A DNA stretch of 64,000 bases, taken from NCBI GenBank assembly GCA_022497155.1, contig MU385765.1, positions 124,001 through 188,000 on the forward strand. The letters run 5' to 3'. This document shows positions 48,601 through 61,000 of this stretch, one piece after another; position 1 is the first letter of the stretch; each line of letters starts with the position of its first letter. Below the pieces are notes generated by a model, which made no database searches, was not told the DNA's origin, and saw only the letters and a program-made list of their open reading frames with translations. Origin of the DNA: Whalleya microplaca. Taxonomy: Eukaryota > Ascomycota > Sordariomycetes > Xylariales > Xylariaceae. The position numbers and the translations under genes are program-made.

Positions 48601-49329
48601 CGATATATTATAGTAGGGCGTATATCAGCTTTAAATATATAACTGATTTTATTTTTATTTTTAATAGAGACGATTTCGCTCTAAATAATATTAATTTGCG
48701 ACTGTAAAAGCTAATTAAAGTTTTAGTCGAAAACGTTCGCGCTTTTATAGTTAGTATGGCTCGACAAGTCTATAATAGCTATCTTTATACGCGATATTTT
48801 TTTAAAATAAAATTAATATATAAATTAATTAATTAATTAATATATAAATATATAAAGTTTAATAATTTATTCTCGCGCGCGCGTTAGATGTTAATAAAAA
48901 AATAAAAGTAATTAAAAAGAAAAGGTAGGAAAATTAAATAAGTTAATATTTCGAAATAATTTCCGTGCTATTTAAATTAACGGAAGTTATAACCGCTTAA
49001 TTTATCGCACTTACCTTTAATTTTACTATTTATTAATTTTTAGATCCTTATTAATATACCGCACAATAAAATATACCGCTTAATTATAAGCTAAACTATA
49101 TTATTTAATTATAAAATATATAATTTTATATTAAATTATATACCGCTTATTTAATAATTATTTGCTGGTATTATTAACTACGGAAATGGATTTTTTAATA
49201 CCAATAATTAAAATAAGCCTTATTTATAACTAATAGCCTTTTAAAAAATAAAAGAGATAAAACTTTTATACCTAAAAAAGCTTCGATTTTCTTAACTTTT
49301 TTAGCGATATTTATAAAAAGATTTAGCCC

Positions 49330-52300
49330 TTAAAAATAAACATTATAAAGTCTAATAAAGTATTTATTTTAATTAAACATAAGGTAAATATATAGCTAAA
49401 TTAAGCCGATATCGATACCGAGAATACTATTATAAATTAAAATAATTTAAGCTTTATAGTTAATAAAAATCTACCCGATATTAGTAATACGGGAGAAAGC
49501 TTTAATAACTATAACATTTTAATAATTATTAATAATATTATAACGGAAATAGTTAACGATAAAATACCAGAAATAAAAAATATAACGTTACTCGATAAAT
49601 ATACTATAAAGATTATAAAAGCTGCTAAAGATATAGATATTAAAAATGTTGGTTTCGAGAATAAAAATATTACAATCCCCGAAACAGTTTTATATATAGT
49701 TTTTGCTCGAATTTCGCAGTTAAAAAATAAAACCGAAAAGGTTATTTATAATTTAAAAAAATATACTTTATTAGACTTTTATATTATATTATTAATTTAG
49801 GAGAATAAATATACTATATCGAGAGAGGCGTATATTTAATTAGTTAAAGTTTTTTAATTTATAATAAGTTTTAAAAAAATCTAGAATATTTTAAAAAGAA
49901 AAGAAACAAATTTTAAACGTATAGTTAAAAGTTTTTCTTTACGTAAGTTTCGAAAAACTACTATTAACTTAAATTATAAAGTTCTATTAAATAAAATTAA
50001 ACTAATTAAAAATATTCTTATGTTCGATTTTAACGACCTTTTTATTTTTATTTTATTTTTGCCGATAATATCCGGGTAAATCTATAAAGGTATAGCTTAT
50101 TTTACTTATAAACTTATTAATAACTTATAAGAAATATATTAATAAAGCGAGTTAAACTCACGGATAGGCTACTATAGCTAGAGGCAGGGCTCTAGTATGG
50201 GTACCAATTGTATATTTACAGATAGATGGGGAGGAAAGCTATTTCGGACTATGGGAATTGCTCAGAAAACTTAAGCCGGGTGCCCCGCCGGGCGGTGACC
50301 ATTCTGCCGTGCCGTTGCCGATTGACATACGGGAGTACGTAGCAACAGGTGGTCCGTGCACCCTGTTGGTACGTACCTTCCGTAACTGTTAATTTATATT
50401 ACGTTTAAGTAATATTTTTATTACCCGGATAAGACGCCGATATTTTTATTAGACTTTATATTTTAGAAATATTTATTTGCCTTATATAAAATCGGCGCCG
50501 GCTATTATAAAACATATATCGGTTATATCTAATAATATAAACTAGATTTTAAAAATAACGGGCCTTTATTTAACGCTATTGCGAAATCTAAAGTGCCTAT
50601 ATTAATTATATAAATAGTTATAAAACGTAACTTATTATTATTAAAGATATAAAAGGTTTTATAAAATACTAAATTTTTATATAGCACCTAAAGCTATATA
50701 AAAATAGTTATTATTAAAAACCTTAAAATTTTACTGTCGCTAAAATATATATCCGCTTAATTTTTAGACATTTAATTTAACTATTACTACAACTTAAAAC
50801 AAATTAATATTTCCGGGCTTTTAACTTTATTATACGGTATCCGATTTATTTATAACTAAAAACGCTAGAAATATTATCTTATAAAACTTTTATTACCTTT
50901 TTATATAGAACTGGAATTTCGCGCTTTCGGAAAAAAGTACTTTACTAAATATTTTATATAAGAAAATATAATTTTATTACTATTTTAAATATTTATAAAT
51001 AAGTTTAGGCTTTATAAAAATATATATCGCTTTTTTATAGAAATATATTTAATACTTAAGTTTTACCTAGCCGAGTTAAAATATCGGAAATCAGCCGTTT
51101 ATTTTATAATACTAGGGCTATACGGTATTAAGCTCGCGAACGTTTTTAAAGCATTATTTTATACCTTTAATTTTAACCGAAAAACCGAACTAACTATAAA
51201 TAGCAATTTTATATTTATCTATTCGTTTATTAGTTATATTATCGGAAATTTTCCGTTTTAATAAAAACTTTTAGGATATTAAAATTTTATAACTAAAATA
51301 TTTTATCGGTATTACGTTATTAACGATAGAAATAAAGCAAACTTTAATTTTAATATCGTTAATAATAAACGGTATTATTTTTAAACTTAGATCGCGCGAT
51401 AAAAATACAAGACTTTAAAGGCGTTTATATCTATTAGAAAAGTTTTTTTAAACCGCATTAACTTTTACGAAAATAATAGACTTATTATTATATTTATTTA
51501 GCTTTACTTTTTACTCAATATTATATAAAATTACTTTACGGATACTACCTATTCCGAATATTAAAGCTTTAGTCGACTATTATATAATATAATATTTAAA
51601 GAGAGTATATTTATACTTATAGCAAGTATTTCGGATAAAGCTTATATAGTTTATTAATCTTTTATAATACTGCCAGGTTAAAAGCGATTATAATTACTTA
51701 AAAAATATTTAAACTTCTGGCAAATGTAAAAGCTTACTTACGGTATTATTATTTTACTATTCCTTTTCCGATATTAGCTTAAGTAATATTATATTCGTAA
51801 TAATACCTTTTTAGTTATAAACTAAATCGCTTATAAATATTTTAATTATAGCGACTTTATTATACCAACCGATAAATTTATAGCGGTTAATTAAATTATA
51901 TCTAATATTTAAATATATATATAATCTGTTATTACGTTATTTAAATGCGGTATAAAAGTTCGTTCTTTTAGCTATTTATATTAAATTATTATCGCCGGTT
52001 ATAAAGCTGTACAGTTTTTTTGCTAAATTAATATAAATATAAGTCGGTAACGGGCCGCTATTAAAAAAGCTAACTAAATAAAAAAGCTATAAAAAAAACA
52101 GTCGCAGCTAATACTATTTCGCGCTTTTAGTTATATTAGCTTTATAGTAGATAAAGGTTTAATAAAAGCTAGCTTAATAGCGGCTACTTTAGTCGCTACT
52201 AAGGCTACCGTTAAGCGACGTTAAGCTAACCCTAAAAATAAATATAATTTATTTATTAATATAAAGGGCTTTTTAAATATTTATACCGGACTATACTTTA

Positions 52301-52763
52301 CCGATATAATATGCGAATATAGGTTATATTAGTTAGTATAAACTATATTAGGTAAAAATAAGTATCGGTATATATTTAATTTACCTAATATTTTTTATAC
52401 TAATAAATATTAATATTTTTTTCCCGTAGAAAATTTAAAACGCTTATTATTATAACTAATTATTACAACGCTTGCGTTACCTTATTTATTAAAGAAAATA
52501 TTAATTAAATAATTATGTTTTTATTTATAAGTAGTTTTAAATATATTACGTTTTTTTATATTATTTTTTCTAGCGCATTAGTAAGAAATGCCCTAGTTTT
52601 ACGCGAGCGTTTAACTTATAGTTTAAATATTTTAATATTAGAAATAAAAAGGACAAAAGTATATACGATATTGAAAGCGATATTAATTACTAAGTATTAT
52701 TATTATAGTACTAATTCTTTCCGCGCGTCATTTAACAAAAGGAAAATCTATTACTTAATATAA
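49330..52763 (+). pseudogene. RIP-destroyed Tnp2/Plavaka-like transposase
   Basis: The plus strand keeps one readable protein frame across about 3 kb. Stops fall mainly at former Gln/Trp/Arg codons. Readable segments include SFSLRKFRKTTINLN and LMFDFNDLFIF (about 49930-50050), then after the inserted element YFYYPDKTPIFLLDFIF (about 50415). Further on are NIYRFFIEIYLILKFYLAEL (about 51020), YIIGNFPF and RYYVINDRNKANFNFNI (about 51235-51360), and a C-terminal FINIKGFLNIYTGLYFTDII. This order matches the large fungal transposases annotated as 'transposase family Tnp2', related to CACTA/Plavaka. The match is from memory of family patterns. The frame is interrupted by the 232-bp element at 50156-50387. 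Confidence 0.65.
50156..50387. mobile_element. 232-bp non-RIP inverted-repeat element inserted in the transposase
   Basis: A GC-normal island in AT-saturated sequence. It starts ACTCACGGATAGG and ends, reverse-complemented, AGTTACGGAAGG, giving short imperfect inverted ends. GTTAA lies directly outside both ends (50151-50155 and 50388-50392) as a target duplication. Transposase codons read continuously once it is skipped. No coding capacity. The superfamily is undetermined: a TTAA core would fit piggyBac-type insertion, a five-base duplication other groups. It shows no RIP pattern. Confidence 0.75.
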
Positions 52764-53999
52764 AGAAAATGCGAAATCTCGATATAAATAGCAAGTTTGC
52801 GATAATATTAAAGGCGGCTTACTAAAATAACTATAAAAATTACATAGTAAATTTTAGGTTTAATAATTTAATATAATAAAAAAAATGTCATTTATAAATA
52901 TATAAATATTATATTAATTAGATATTTTAATATTTAAAAATTACTATTAACGTAAGCTTAGTTATAATAAAAAAGTCTATTTTTTTATCGGCAATTTTAT
53001 TCGTATTAAAAGTTTAACCGGAAGAGATTTTATACTAGTTAAAGTAGACGGCCTATTTATATATAAAAGGTAAAATTCCTCCTAGTTATTTCTAATTATT
53101 AATTTTATAATTTATTACAGTTATAAGCTAAACGTCGATTATTTTTTTAACTGTCCGCTATACGAGTTAACTAATAAGCGAAGTATTATTAAATTTACGC
53201 GAGTAAGCTTAAAAAAAGTATAGCTAATACTAAGCTCGCAAAATTCTTTTTTATTTATAAATTATAATATTTTCTTTTTATAATTATTTAGTAATAAAAA
53301 TAGCTGGCATATTTATATTACAAAAAAACCCTTTATATATAAAAGATATTATTTACGATAGCTAATTTTTATACCCTAAAAAAGTTTAGCTTATATAAAT
53401 TTTAAGCTGCCTACTTTATTAATTTAATATAATAATTTAAGATAATTCTCGATTTTTATAATAAGCAAATAGTTTAGTAAAAAATAGTGTGGGTAAATTA
53501 TTTATAACCTATTCGTATATATATAGCTGCGATTTTATTTATATAAAAGGTGCAAGTTTTATATTAATGCTTAATATAAATTACTTTGCCTATTTTTTGC
53601 ATTTTTATTTCTCTTTTTTTTATTTCGCATTTTATTTATTATTTTATATAACTTATATTTAGGCCTATTTATTTATTGCTTTTTATAATATTAGCCTCCT
53701 GCTATAGTATTATTATTAATCGGTAAATTAAACTATTTTTATTATATTATCCTTATTTTCTGTCGTTTTTTCTTGCTTTCGGTTATTTATTTCTAGCTTT
53801 TACTAACTTATTTTATGGGCTAAAGGTTCTAAAAGAAATCAGTCGTAACTTTAAGCTTAAAACTGACAGTACGTATTTTTTATTTAATCTTTAGTAATAT
53901 AATTTACTAATTAGCGATATTTAATTTATAAATATTAAATAACTTATATATATCGTTAAAAGGTATATTTTAAAACTAGGTATATTAAAAAGCGAGCTA

Positions 54000-54785
54000 G
54001 CTTATATAAATAGCTACTTATTATAAAACTAACGTAATCTTTATTTAAAATTAGCTATTTATATTATTTTATAAAAGCGTAAAAAAATACGCGTTCTCTT
54101 TTATTAAAAGTATTTTAACTTTTATTCGGGTTTTAAACTTTAAATAAATAAGTTACTACCTTAATTTATTTATATTTATATATCTTTTATTTTTTTATTA
54201 GCTAATATCGATTAATACGTTTTAGCAAGTACTTTATAATTATAAACGGTACCTTACGGTATTTTAATATTATATATGTCGTATTTTCTCGCTTTTTTTG
54301 GCTTTTATTTTATTTCGGTCGTTATATAGCAATTTTCTTTAGCTAATATTAGCTAGGGGTAGTCTTATAATATTTTATTAATATAAACTTCCTGTTATAT
54401 ATACTTTAAATATTTTATAGCAATATAAATAAAACTTCGCAAAATTAATATATATTGCGGTCGAAATTTGCTAACTAATAATATATTTAACCGACAGCGA
54501 GATTAATAATAGCCTTATAATGCGGCAGCTAAGATTTATACTCCTAAAGTTTATATCAGTTATAAGTATTTCGGACATTAATATATAAATATTAAATATT
54601 AGATTAATAGCTTTTATATTAATATATTAGAAACGTATTAATAACGCAGTAAATATATTTTTAAAACTTTAGCTAAATATTTTATACCCGCTTTATTTAA
54701 TCGGGAATATTAATAGTCCGCTTACTCGTAATATATACCTTGCCCCGAGTTTAAATAAGTTTCGATTACGCGTTTAACTTTTTTT
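54000..54785 (-). pseudogene. Decayed minus-strand reading frame near the right end
   Basis: On the minus strand about 250 codons remain readable, with roughly two dozen stops nearly all at TAA/TAG positions explainable by RIP. Readable parts are KVKRVIETYLNSGQGIYYE at the upstream end, SKFRPQYILILRSFIYIAIK in the middle, and KPKKARKYDIYNIKIP downstream. The family is not recognised. Its position inside the inverted repeats suggests it is element-encoded. Confidence 0.4.
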
Positions 54786-55818
54786 TTACTTTTTTTTTAC
54801 TATTACTACTAATTAACTAATTAATCTATAAATATTATAATGCTGTCGCGTATCGTAAACTTTAAATAACGGATAATAAAAGTAGTAAGTAAAATTTTAG
54901 AAATTAGAAATAGCGACATTTACGATTTATATATACAGGCTTTTTAATATACGTAACTTGCGCTAACCGGTATATTGCCACTTATTTAAGACCCTTTAAT
55001 TACCATTATTATAATATACCGCCAGATATATAATATTAAAAAAGTATAAAATATAATAGATATTTTATTATATAAATAGCAATAGTTTTAATAAGTTAGA
55101 AAGTACTGGGATATATAAGCGCGTAAATATTAAAAGCGGCCGTTTAATAAAATAAGCTTTAATAAGCAGATATCTTATATTAAACCTATTATAAAAATAG
55201 AATAAATTAATTAACTATAAAATTATTTTTTACTTAAATCTACTTATTATTTAAGTTATAATTATAGGTACCGATTATATTTTATAGTCGATATTATAAT
55301 AGCCTATATCGTTTTTAAATACTAAAAATATATCGAACGATAGAAATAATTTATAACTCGAGTATTATTTATAGGCAATAGTATTTTTAACTTAATAATT
55401 ATAATTAAACGTCGATATTAAATCTTAAAAATAATAAAAATATTGACAATTGTTTTTTATAATAATAAAAAAATAACGAAAATTAAAAGCAAATTAATAA
55501 AGACATTATTTTAATTTATAACTAAGTTTCGATTTAATAACTTGTTTTTATTTGTAAAAATATTTTTAAAAAAAATAAAAGCTAATTGCGAAATAACCTT
55601 TAATACGAAATATAGTCTAGTTTAAATATTATATTACATTAAAATGATTTTGAAATAAATATAGTACAAAAATTAACACGGAGTAAAGTTAATACAGTAT
55701 TCAAATTTTAAAATATTAACTACGTATAAAACGCTTACAAAATAGCACATGATTTTACGGTAAATTCAGCTTCCCGATCATATTCGTGTGAAAGCATTAC
55801 GGATCTTCGAAATTATCA

Positions 55819-55856
55819 CTGTAATTATTTCAGTACACCCCCCCCGCGCGGTAAGG
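55819..55856 (-). repeat. Right terminal inverted repeat of the 13.7-kb element
   Basis: Reads CTGTAATTATTTCAGTACA, then eight C and GCGCGGTAAGG on the plus strand. It is the inverse of the left repeat and coincides with the return to normal base composition. Confidence 0.85.
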
Positions 55857-57130
55857 AAGTCCTTGATTGACATGGGAATTTCAACACTCTGATGAATGCC
55901 ACCTGCGCACTCATCAGGTGTCTACCTTAATAAAAGTGTCCACCACACCTATCTGCCTGTGTACCTCAAACAGCCCTATATATGAACAGTAGAAATAAAA
56001 ATCTGATGGCGGCTTTGCCTGATATGAGATGAGCAGACCTACCTAGCAAGACCAATATCTATCTCATGCAATTTGCCCAGGCATGTATGCATGTATCATA
56101 CGTATGTATGTCTGTGAGTAATCCGTACATATAATTGACTTCGATTACCCATTCTGTACATTATGTACTACATATATGCTACGTCCTCACCACCTCACTT
56201 ATAAGCTTTAGGTTGTATGCAAGACAGGATGCTTTCTAGATGTAATTATTCTCTAATTGCTTCAAAAACGGGCATATTACATAGAAACATTTCAATCAAT
56301 ATGGGGGGTGAGCTTCAACAGCATCTCGCGACATCGAGGTTCTGCCTAGGGAGGTTATCTATATACACAGTACAGTATTAACATATCATACAAAGTCACC
56401 AGTATAATAACTCTGCTACATCCACCACCAGCCACGATATTGGTGGAGCGGCCAGGAGCGGAGCGCCCAGCATCGTCTATAAAGCCCACCTTGGTCCAAA
56501 TCTATTATTGCCTTCCGTTTGAACTCCTGAACCGTGCAGGCATCCATTCGATATCCAATATTCAGGTACGCCGGGTCCCGACTAACATCCTTTCTAACAT
56601 CCTTCCTGCGCGTGAGACACCATATATAGCGCTGGTGGCCGGGGCAAGCCTTCTTCGTCGCATTTCATCATCGTCTTTGTCATGATGACATTCATTCCTC
56701 TCGCCACCTCTATAACAGTCGAACAGATGCAGTAAGCCATATGTAGAATCAATATAGCATTGTTCCACATCGACTGCCCCGTATATACTTGGCCATAAGC
56801 CTACGGCGGAAAAGGCAGATGGACAGAAAGTCAAGGTGAAGAGGGTGGTGGTCTTGGTTTGTAAAAGAGTAGAACGGCACAGGTTTTACCCTTTGCCGAA
56901 TATTAGGTGGTAAATAGACAGAGCAACTTGGACAACTGGGACGCCTGGAAGTGGGTATCGATATATGAGCGCGTGCGCATGTGTGCGAATGTGCTACCTA
57001 GGTAGGTAACGCTCCAAAGGTAAGAGCACCAAGGTTATACGTATAGTGTCATGAAACGGCGTGTAGGGCTTGGCAGCATGCTTCAATCATCACATTAGGG
57101 TGTACTCCATAAGAATTCGTGAGAACGCGT
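55857..57130. other. Intergenic region
   Basis: No gene supported. The short palindrome CACCTGCGCACTCATCAGGTG lacks clear meaning. TACCTAGGTA lies at 56995-57004, downstream of the phosducin-like gene. Confidence 0.5.
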
Positions 57131-58078
57131 CTACAAGACGCCATGCTTTTCGAACACCCTCTTGAGCGAGTCGCTGTCGAAGTCGTCGTCTTCGGGGATC
57201 ATGTCGATGATGCCCGTCAGGTTGGCAAACAGGTCGCCTTGGTTCCGATATGCCAGTACGGTCGGAACCGCAGCATTGTCGAACTCGATATCTTCGTAGT
57301 GAACCTTCACAAAGTGGATCTGGGGATGAGCGGTGACGAGTGGTCGCAATGCCGACTCGATGAGGCCCGATACTTGACACTATCGTATCCTTAAGTACAC
57401 GACTCGCATTGATCAGGTCATATGAGGAATAACGGAACCTACCTCGTGGTCATAAACGAACACGACAACAACCGTATCCCTTCCCACTCTCTCAATGGCA
57501 TCCAAATACCCCAAAGCGTCCACGGTGTCGAAGCGGCCGAACATCCTCAGGCTCGGGCTGGTCCGTCGATTTCGAATGTTATTCTTGGCGACGGCCTCCA
57601 ATTCCTGCCTCCTCGACTCCCTCCATTGCTGAAGAAAGGCATCTTCGTCGCGGTCTATCTCCTCGTCGCTGTGGGAACTCTTGGGCGCAGCGGGCTTCGA
57701 CACATCGCCGAAGTTGAAGACGGACCTGCGAGCAGCGCGAACCCTATTCCGCCACTTGCTCTGGCGGGCCTGTTCGTAAGCACGAGCGTCGGCAATGACG
57801 CCCTTCACACCGGTGCTGCGGCCAGAATCGAAGCTGGCGGGCGGTAGGTTCATCTCGGGCCGCATGGCGGGCGCGCGCATGGCTGCGTCGATCTGGGCGT
57901 TGAGATAGCGGTCCTCCTCGTCCTCGTCGCTGTTCTCGGCGGCTTCTTTCCGGGCGTCGTCCCTGTCCTCGGGATGTATCCGTGGGCCGTTGTCGGTGTT
58001 GTTGTCGAGGAAGTTCTGGAATTCTTCCTGTGCTGGGGTCGGGTTGCTGTTGTTGTGAGTGGCAGAGGTGGACGTCAT
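57131..58078 (-). CDS. Phosducin-like protein (PhLP1 / BDM-1 type)
   Basis: Cytosolic co-chaperone acting with the CCT chaperonin to assemble G-protein beta-gamma dimers. Two minus-strand exons (58078-57443, 57379-57131) give 294 residues. The acidic N-terminal half includes STGVKGVIADARAYEQARQ, a phosducin helix word. The C-terminal thioredoxin-like domain (about 175-294) contains LRMFGRFDTVDALGYLDAIE, VVVVFVYDHECQVSGLIESAL, HFVKVHYEDIEFDNAAVPTV and LAYRNQGDLFANLTGI. The 63-base intron falls inside the domain and rejoins HE-CQV in frame. Homologues such as Cryphonectria BDM-1 are needed for G-beta function. The gene for the G-beta subunit lies about 4.8 kb upstream on the same strand. Confidence 0.9.
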
Positions 58079-61000
58079 TATGGGCGAACAGGGGACCGGG
58101 ACCAGATTGGGGAGGAGGGCGAATTGTTGTTATATGGAACGGTGATCTGGCTCGGTGATCTGGCTCGGAGATCTGGTTCGGTGTTGTTTGTGTATGTATG
58201 GCTGGCAGGGCTGGCAGGGCTGGCAGTGCTGGCGTCGCGAACCGGATCAGGAGAGATGTCGGTTCGCCAGGATGCAGGATGGATGGACGGATGGAATGTT
58301 ACGAAAGCTTCACTTCTGGAAGAAAGTACAAAGAAGTACTGCGTACCAAGATGCCACCAAAATGCCACCAAAATGCCACTGCTTTTGTGTGACGGTAGCA
58401 AATGGGGAAGGAAGGGGAGTTAGGGAGGATGTCTTTTGAATGCGTCAGATGGTTTCAGGGCTCGAGATGGGGCTCGGAGAGGGCAGAGTGGGTTGCGCTA
58501 TGGTTAGAGAATATGCGGGTTCCACCGGGCAAGCCTATAAGTATACGTCCACCGTAACTACATAGGTAGGTACATACATACATACCTCCTATGTAGGCTG
58601 CTAGGTAGGGGTACAATCTCTCGGGTACAATGTATAAGCCAGGCTGAGCCGTTCCAACTTGCAAAATCCAATGCTTACGCAGGAATCTCTACCCAGCGCT
58701 CATCATGAATACAGACATCCGTCCGTTACCACTAACAAACTAGCACTGGTAACCCGATCTCTAAAATAAATAAATAAACCTTATTATGAGGTATCAAGAC
58801 AGACAACTGTGTATAACCCGTGATTAGTAGGGATGAATTGATTGTCTAACTTAAGAGATAGTTCAAAGTTCAAAGCAACAGAACAAAGCCAGTTAGTGAA
58901 AGACATTACTTGCTGGCATACGTACCTAGGTAGGTATCTAGGTTGGCTGGTTGGGTATACACACTATGGCCGGATTCAGCATGTGAAGGCGCAGGAATGC
59001 CGCCATGCGGCGCGTGATGTCTAACAAGGATTAAAACGTGGGAATGGACCGGGGGCGCTCGCCTGCATATGTTTCAACCTCCCAGGGCTGCCAGGCCTTC
59101 CAAGGGACAGGACATGATTGACACGCCTTGAATCATTCCGAGTATCTTATCCCAATCGGTATGCCCTTTACTATTGCCTTCATGTCCTTACTTAAACACA
59201 CATACTGCGTACCCTTACATACCTCCGTACAGACGTGTATGATATGCATTCCATTGTATGTACATGTTGTAGTCGTAGACTATAGTCTATTTGGATGCTG
59301 CAGTGTTCCATATATAGTACCCTACTGTACGAAGTGGAAGAAAGGTAGGGAGTGTTATGTTGATTACTATATGTATGTATGTACAGTTAAATTACATCCC
59401 GATATTATCTAGGCCTATAGCGCATAGGCGAACAGGATTGGCAAGTCGGGAAATTTTGTTGTTGTTCAGAGCTGACTCGATGCATACATGTAGGTAGGCA
59501 AATCAAAAGGCATCATGCGTGCAAGCGTGCTTCTGAAACAAATATAGCAGCCACGGGAACTACCCATATCTAGGTAGTATGTAGGTAGGTAGATGAGCAT
59601 GCATAGAATGTGTTTTACACTTTGAACAGCCGGTGAATTAGCAGTCGGGCATCTCATGTCCGGTCATACCGCATCAAAAGGAGGCAGCCGGCCGAGGACG
59701 TCCTATAATAATATACAAAGTACATACTTACAGGATAACGTATAGCCTCAAATCAAAGTATGTATGCGTACGCAATAAGTTCATCAATGCTCACGAACGG
59801 AACGGCCTTGTTCCTCGGTTTCCACCCCCACAACAAGAATCGCCATCGCCCATCCTGGCACCTCATCATCAGATATCCAGATACCTATTGCGGAATGCTT
59901 CTAGAATTCTGCTGCCACATGGCATGAACGTGTGCGCTGTGGAGCCAAAAGGGGGAAAGGGGGGGGGGGTGGTTCATACCGGCATAGCCGACGCATGGTA
60001 TTATTTTTGGCATCATTGTCGTATAGTAGTAATCCTATGCGACTTGGTCCTCGTACCCAGTCAGAAGTAGTCCGGTATCCTGTTAGTGCTTGTTTCAACT
60101 TTTCGATCTTCGGAAAGTAGATCATCTTGCCCATTCGGAATGTCCTGCTGCCCGGCAGCATTTGCTTTTTTCTTGTCACTTTCAGAGTACTCGTACAGAA
60201 TACAATTTACCTTAGTACAAGAATTGACAGTAAATATGCACTTTACAGATTTCAGCCGAGCAAGGCGAAGACTGACAGTTAGACGGTAGATTATATACAT
60301 ACACTCATTGGCGTAACAGCTATTAATAACCAGCCACATTCATGTTACAGTTAGAGTAGTATTTGACTACCACGCCCAACCACGGGGATCCGAGAGTCGT
60401 CTGGAACTACACGCCCAGACACCACATAATTAATAATTGTTGACCTAGAGCTGTCTGAGAAGCAAATCATCGAGTCTCTCTGAAGGCAGGCTGGCACCGT
60501 CCTCGATGCTTTGTTGCGATTGGCTAGCCATTCGTCATATATCATCAACTCCACATACGCAGCCGCACACATACTACGCTGTAGGTATATGGTACGATGA
60601 ACCCATTGGCGACCATGTTGCGTCCCTCCGGCATTAACTGTCGAAGACATGACGCTATGTTTCGGAATCGTGTCTCAACATTTACCTTGGGTATGCAGTA
60701 AAGGTTTGAAAACGTATGTGGCTATGTACGTAAAGGTAAAATAGTAAAAATAGAGAATGTACAGTAGCAACGGCTCGAACCAAGGGCGTATGTCTTTTTC
60801 TTTTTCTTATTTCTGTTCTTGGCCTTGCTCTTACCGGCTGTATTATGATAGAGCTTATATATTTGGTAGGGCTTGCTACTACTCTCATACCGTGGCTTTC
60901 AATATTGATGTGCGACAACATGAAGAGGAGGATACGAAACCGGTCTGCCTCTTCAACAGCGTAACGTTGGTTCTCATGCTGTCCAGCTTTTTACGCCAAG

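Larger units (their letters stand above)
42127..55856. mobile_element. 13.7-kb RIP-killed DNA transposon with terminal inverted repeats
   Basis: Two 38-base inverted copies bound an AT-rich block that differs sharply from both flanks. They agree at 37 of 38 positions, and the one difference is a C-to-T change in CpA context. Weaker similarity continues inward for about 40 more bases (AATGCT...CACAC...ATG). The interior contains a plus-strand Tnp2-like transposase relic and decayed minus-strand reading frames near 43.6-46.3, 48.1-48.5 and 54.0-54.8 kb. Removing the two nested insertions leaves about 11.7 kb. Any target duplication is short and ambiguous (AA outside the repeats, or TA within). 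Alternative: several elements side by side. The matched ends at exactly the composition boundaries favour one element. Confidence 0.75.

Noticed and set aside
52515..52763. 82-codon plus-strand frame in the AT-rich block as a gene
   Set aside because: It lies at the end of the decayed transposase region and is open only because AT-rich codons there happen to avoid stops.
42127..55856. AT-rich block as a centromere
   Set aside because: It is only 13.7 kb, has sharp inverted-repeat boundaries and is explained by a transposon with RIP.
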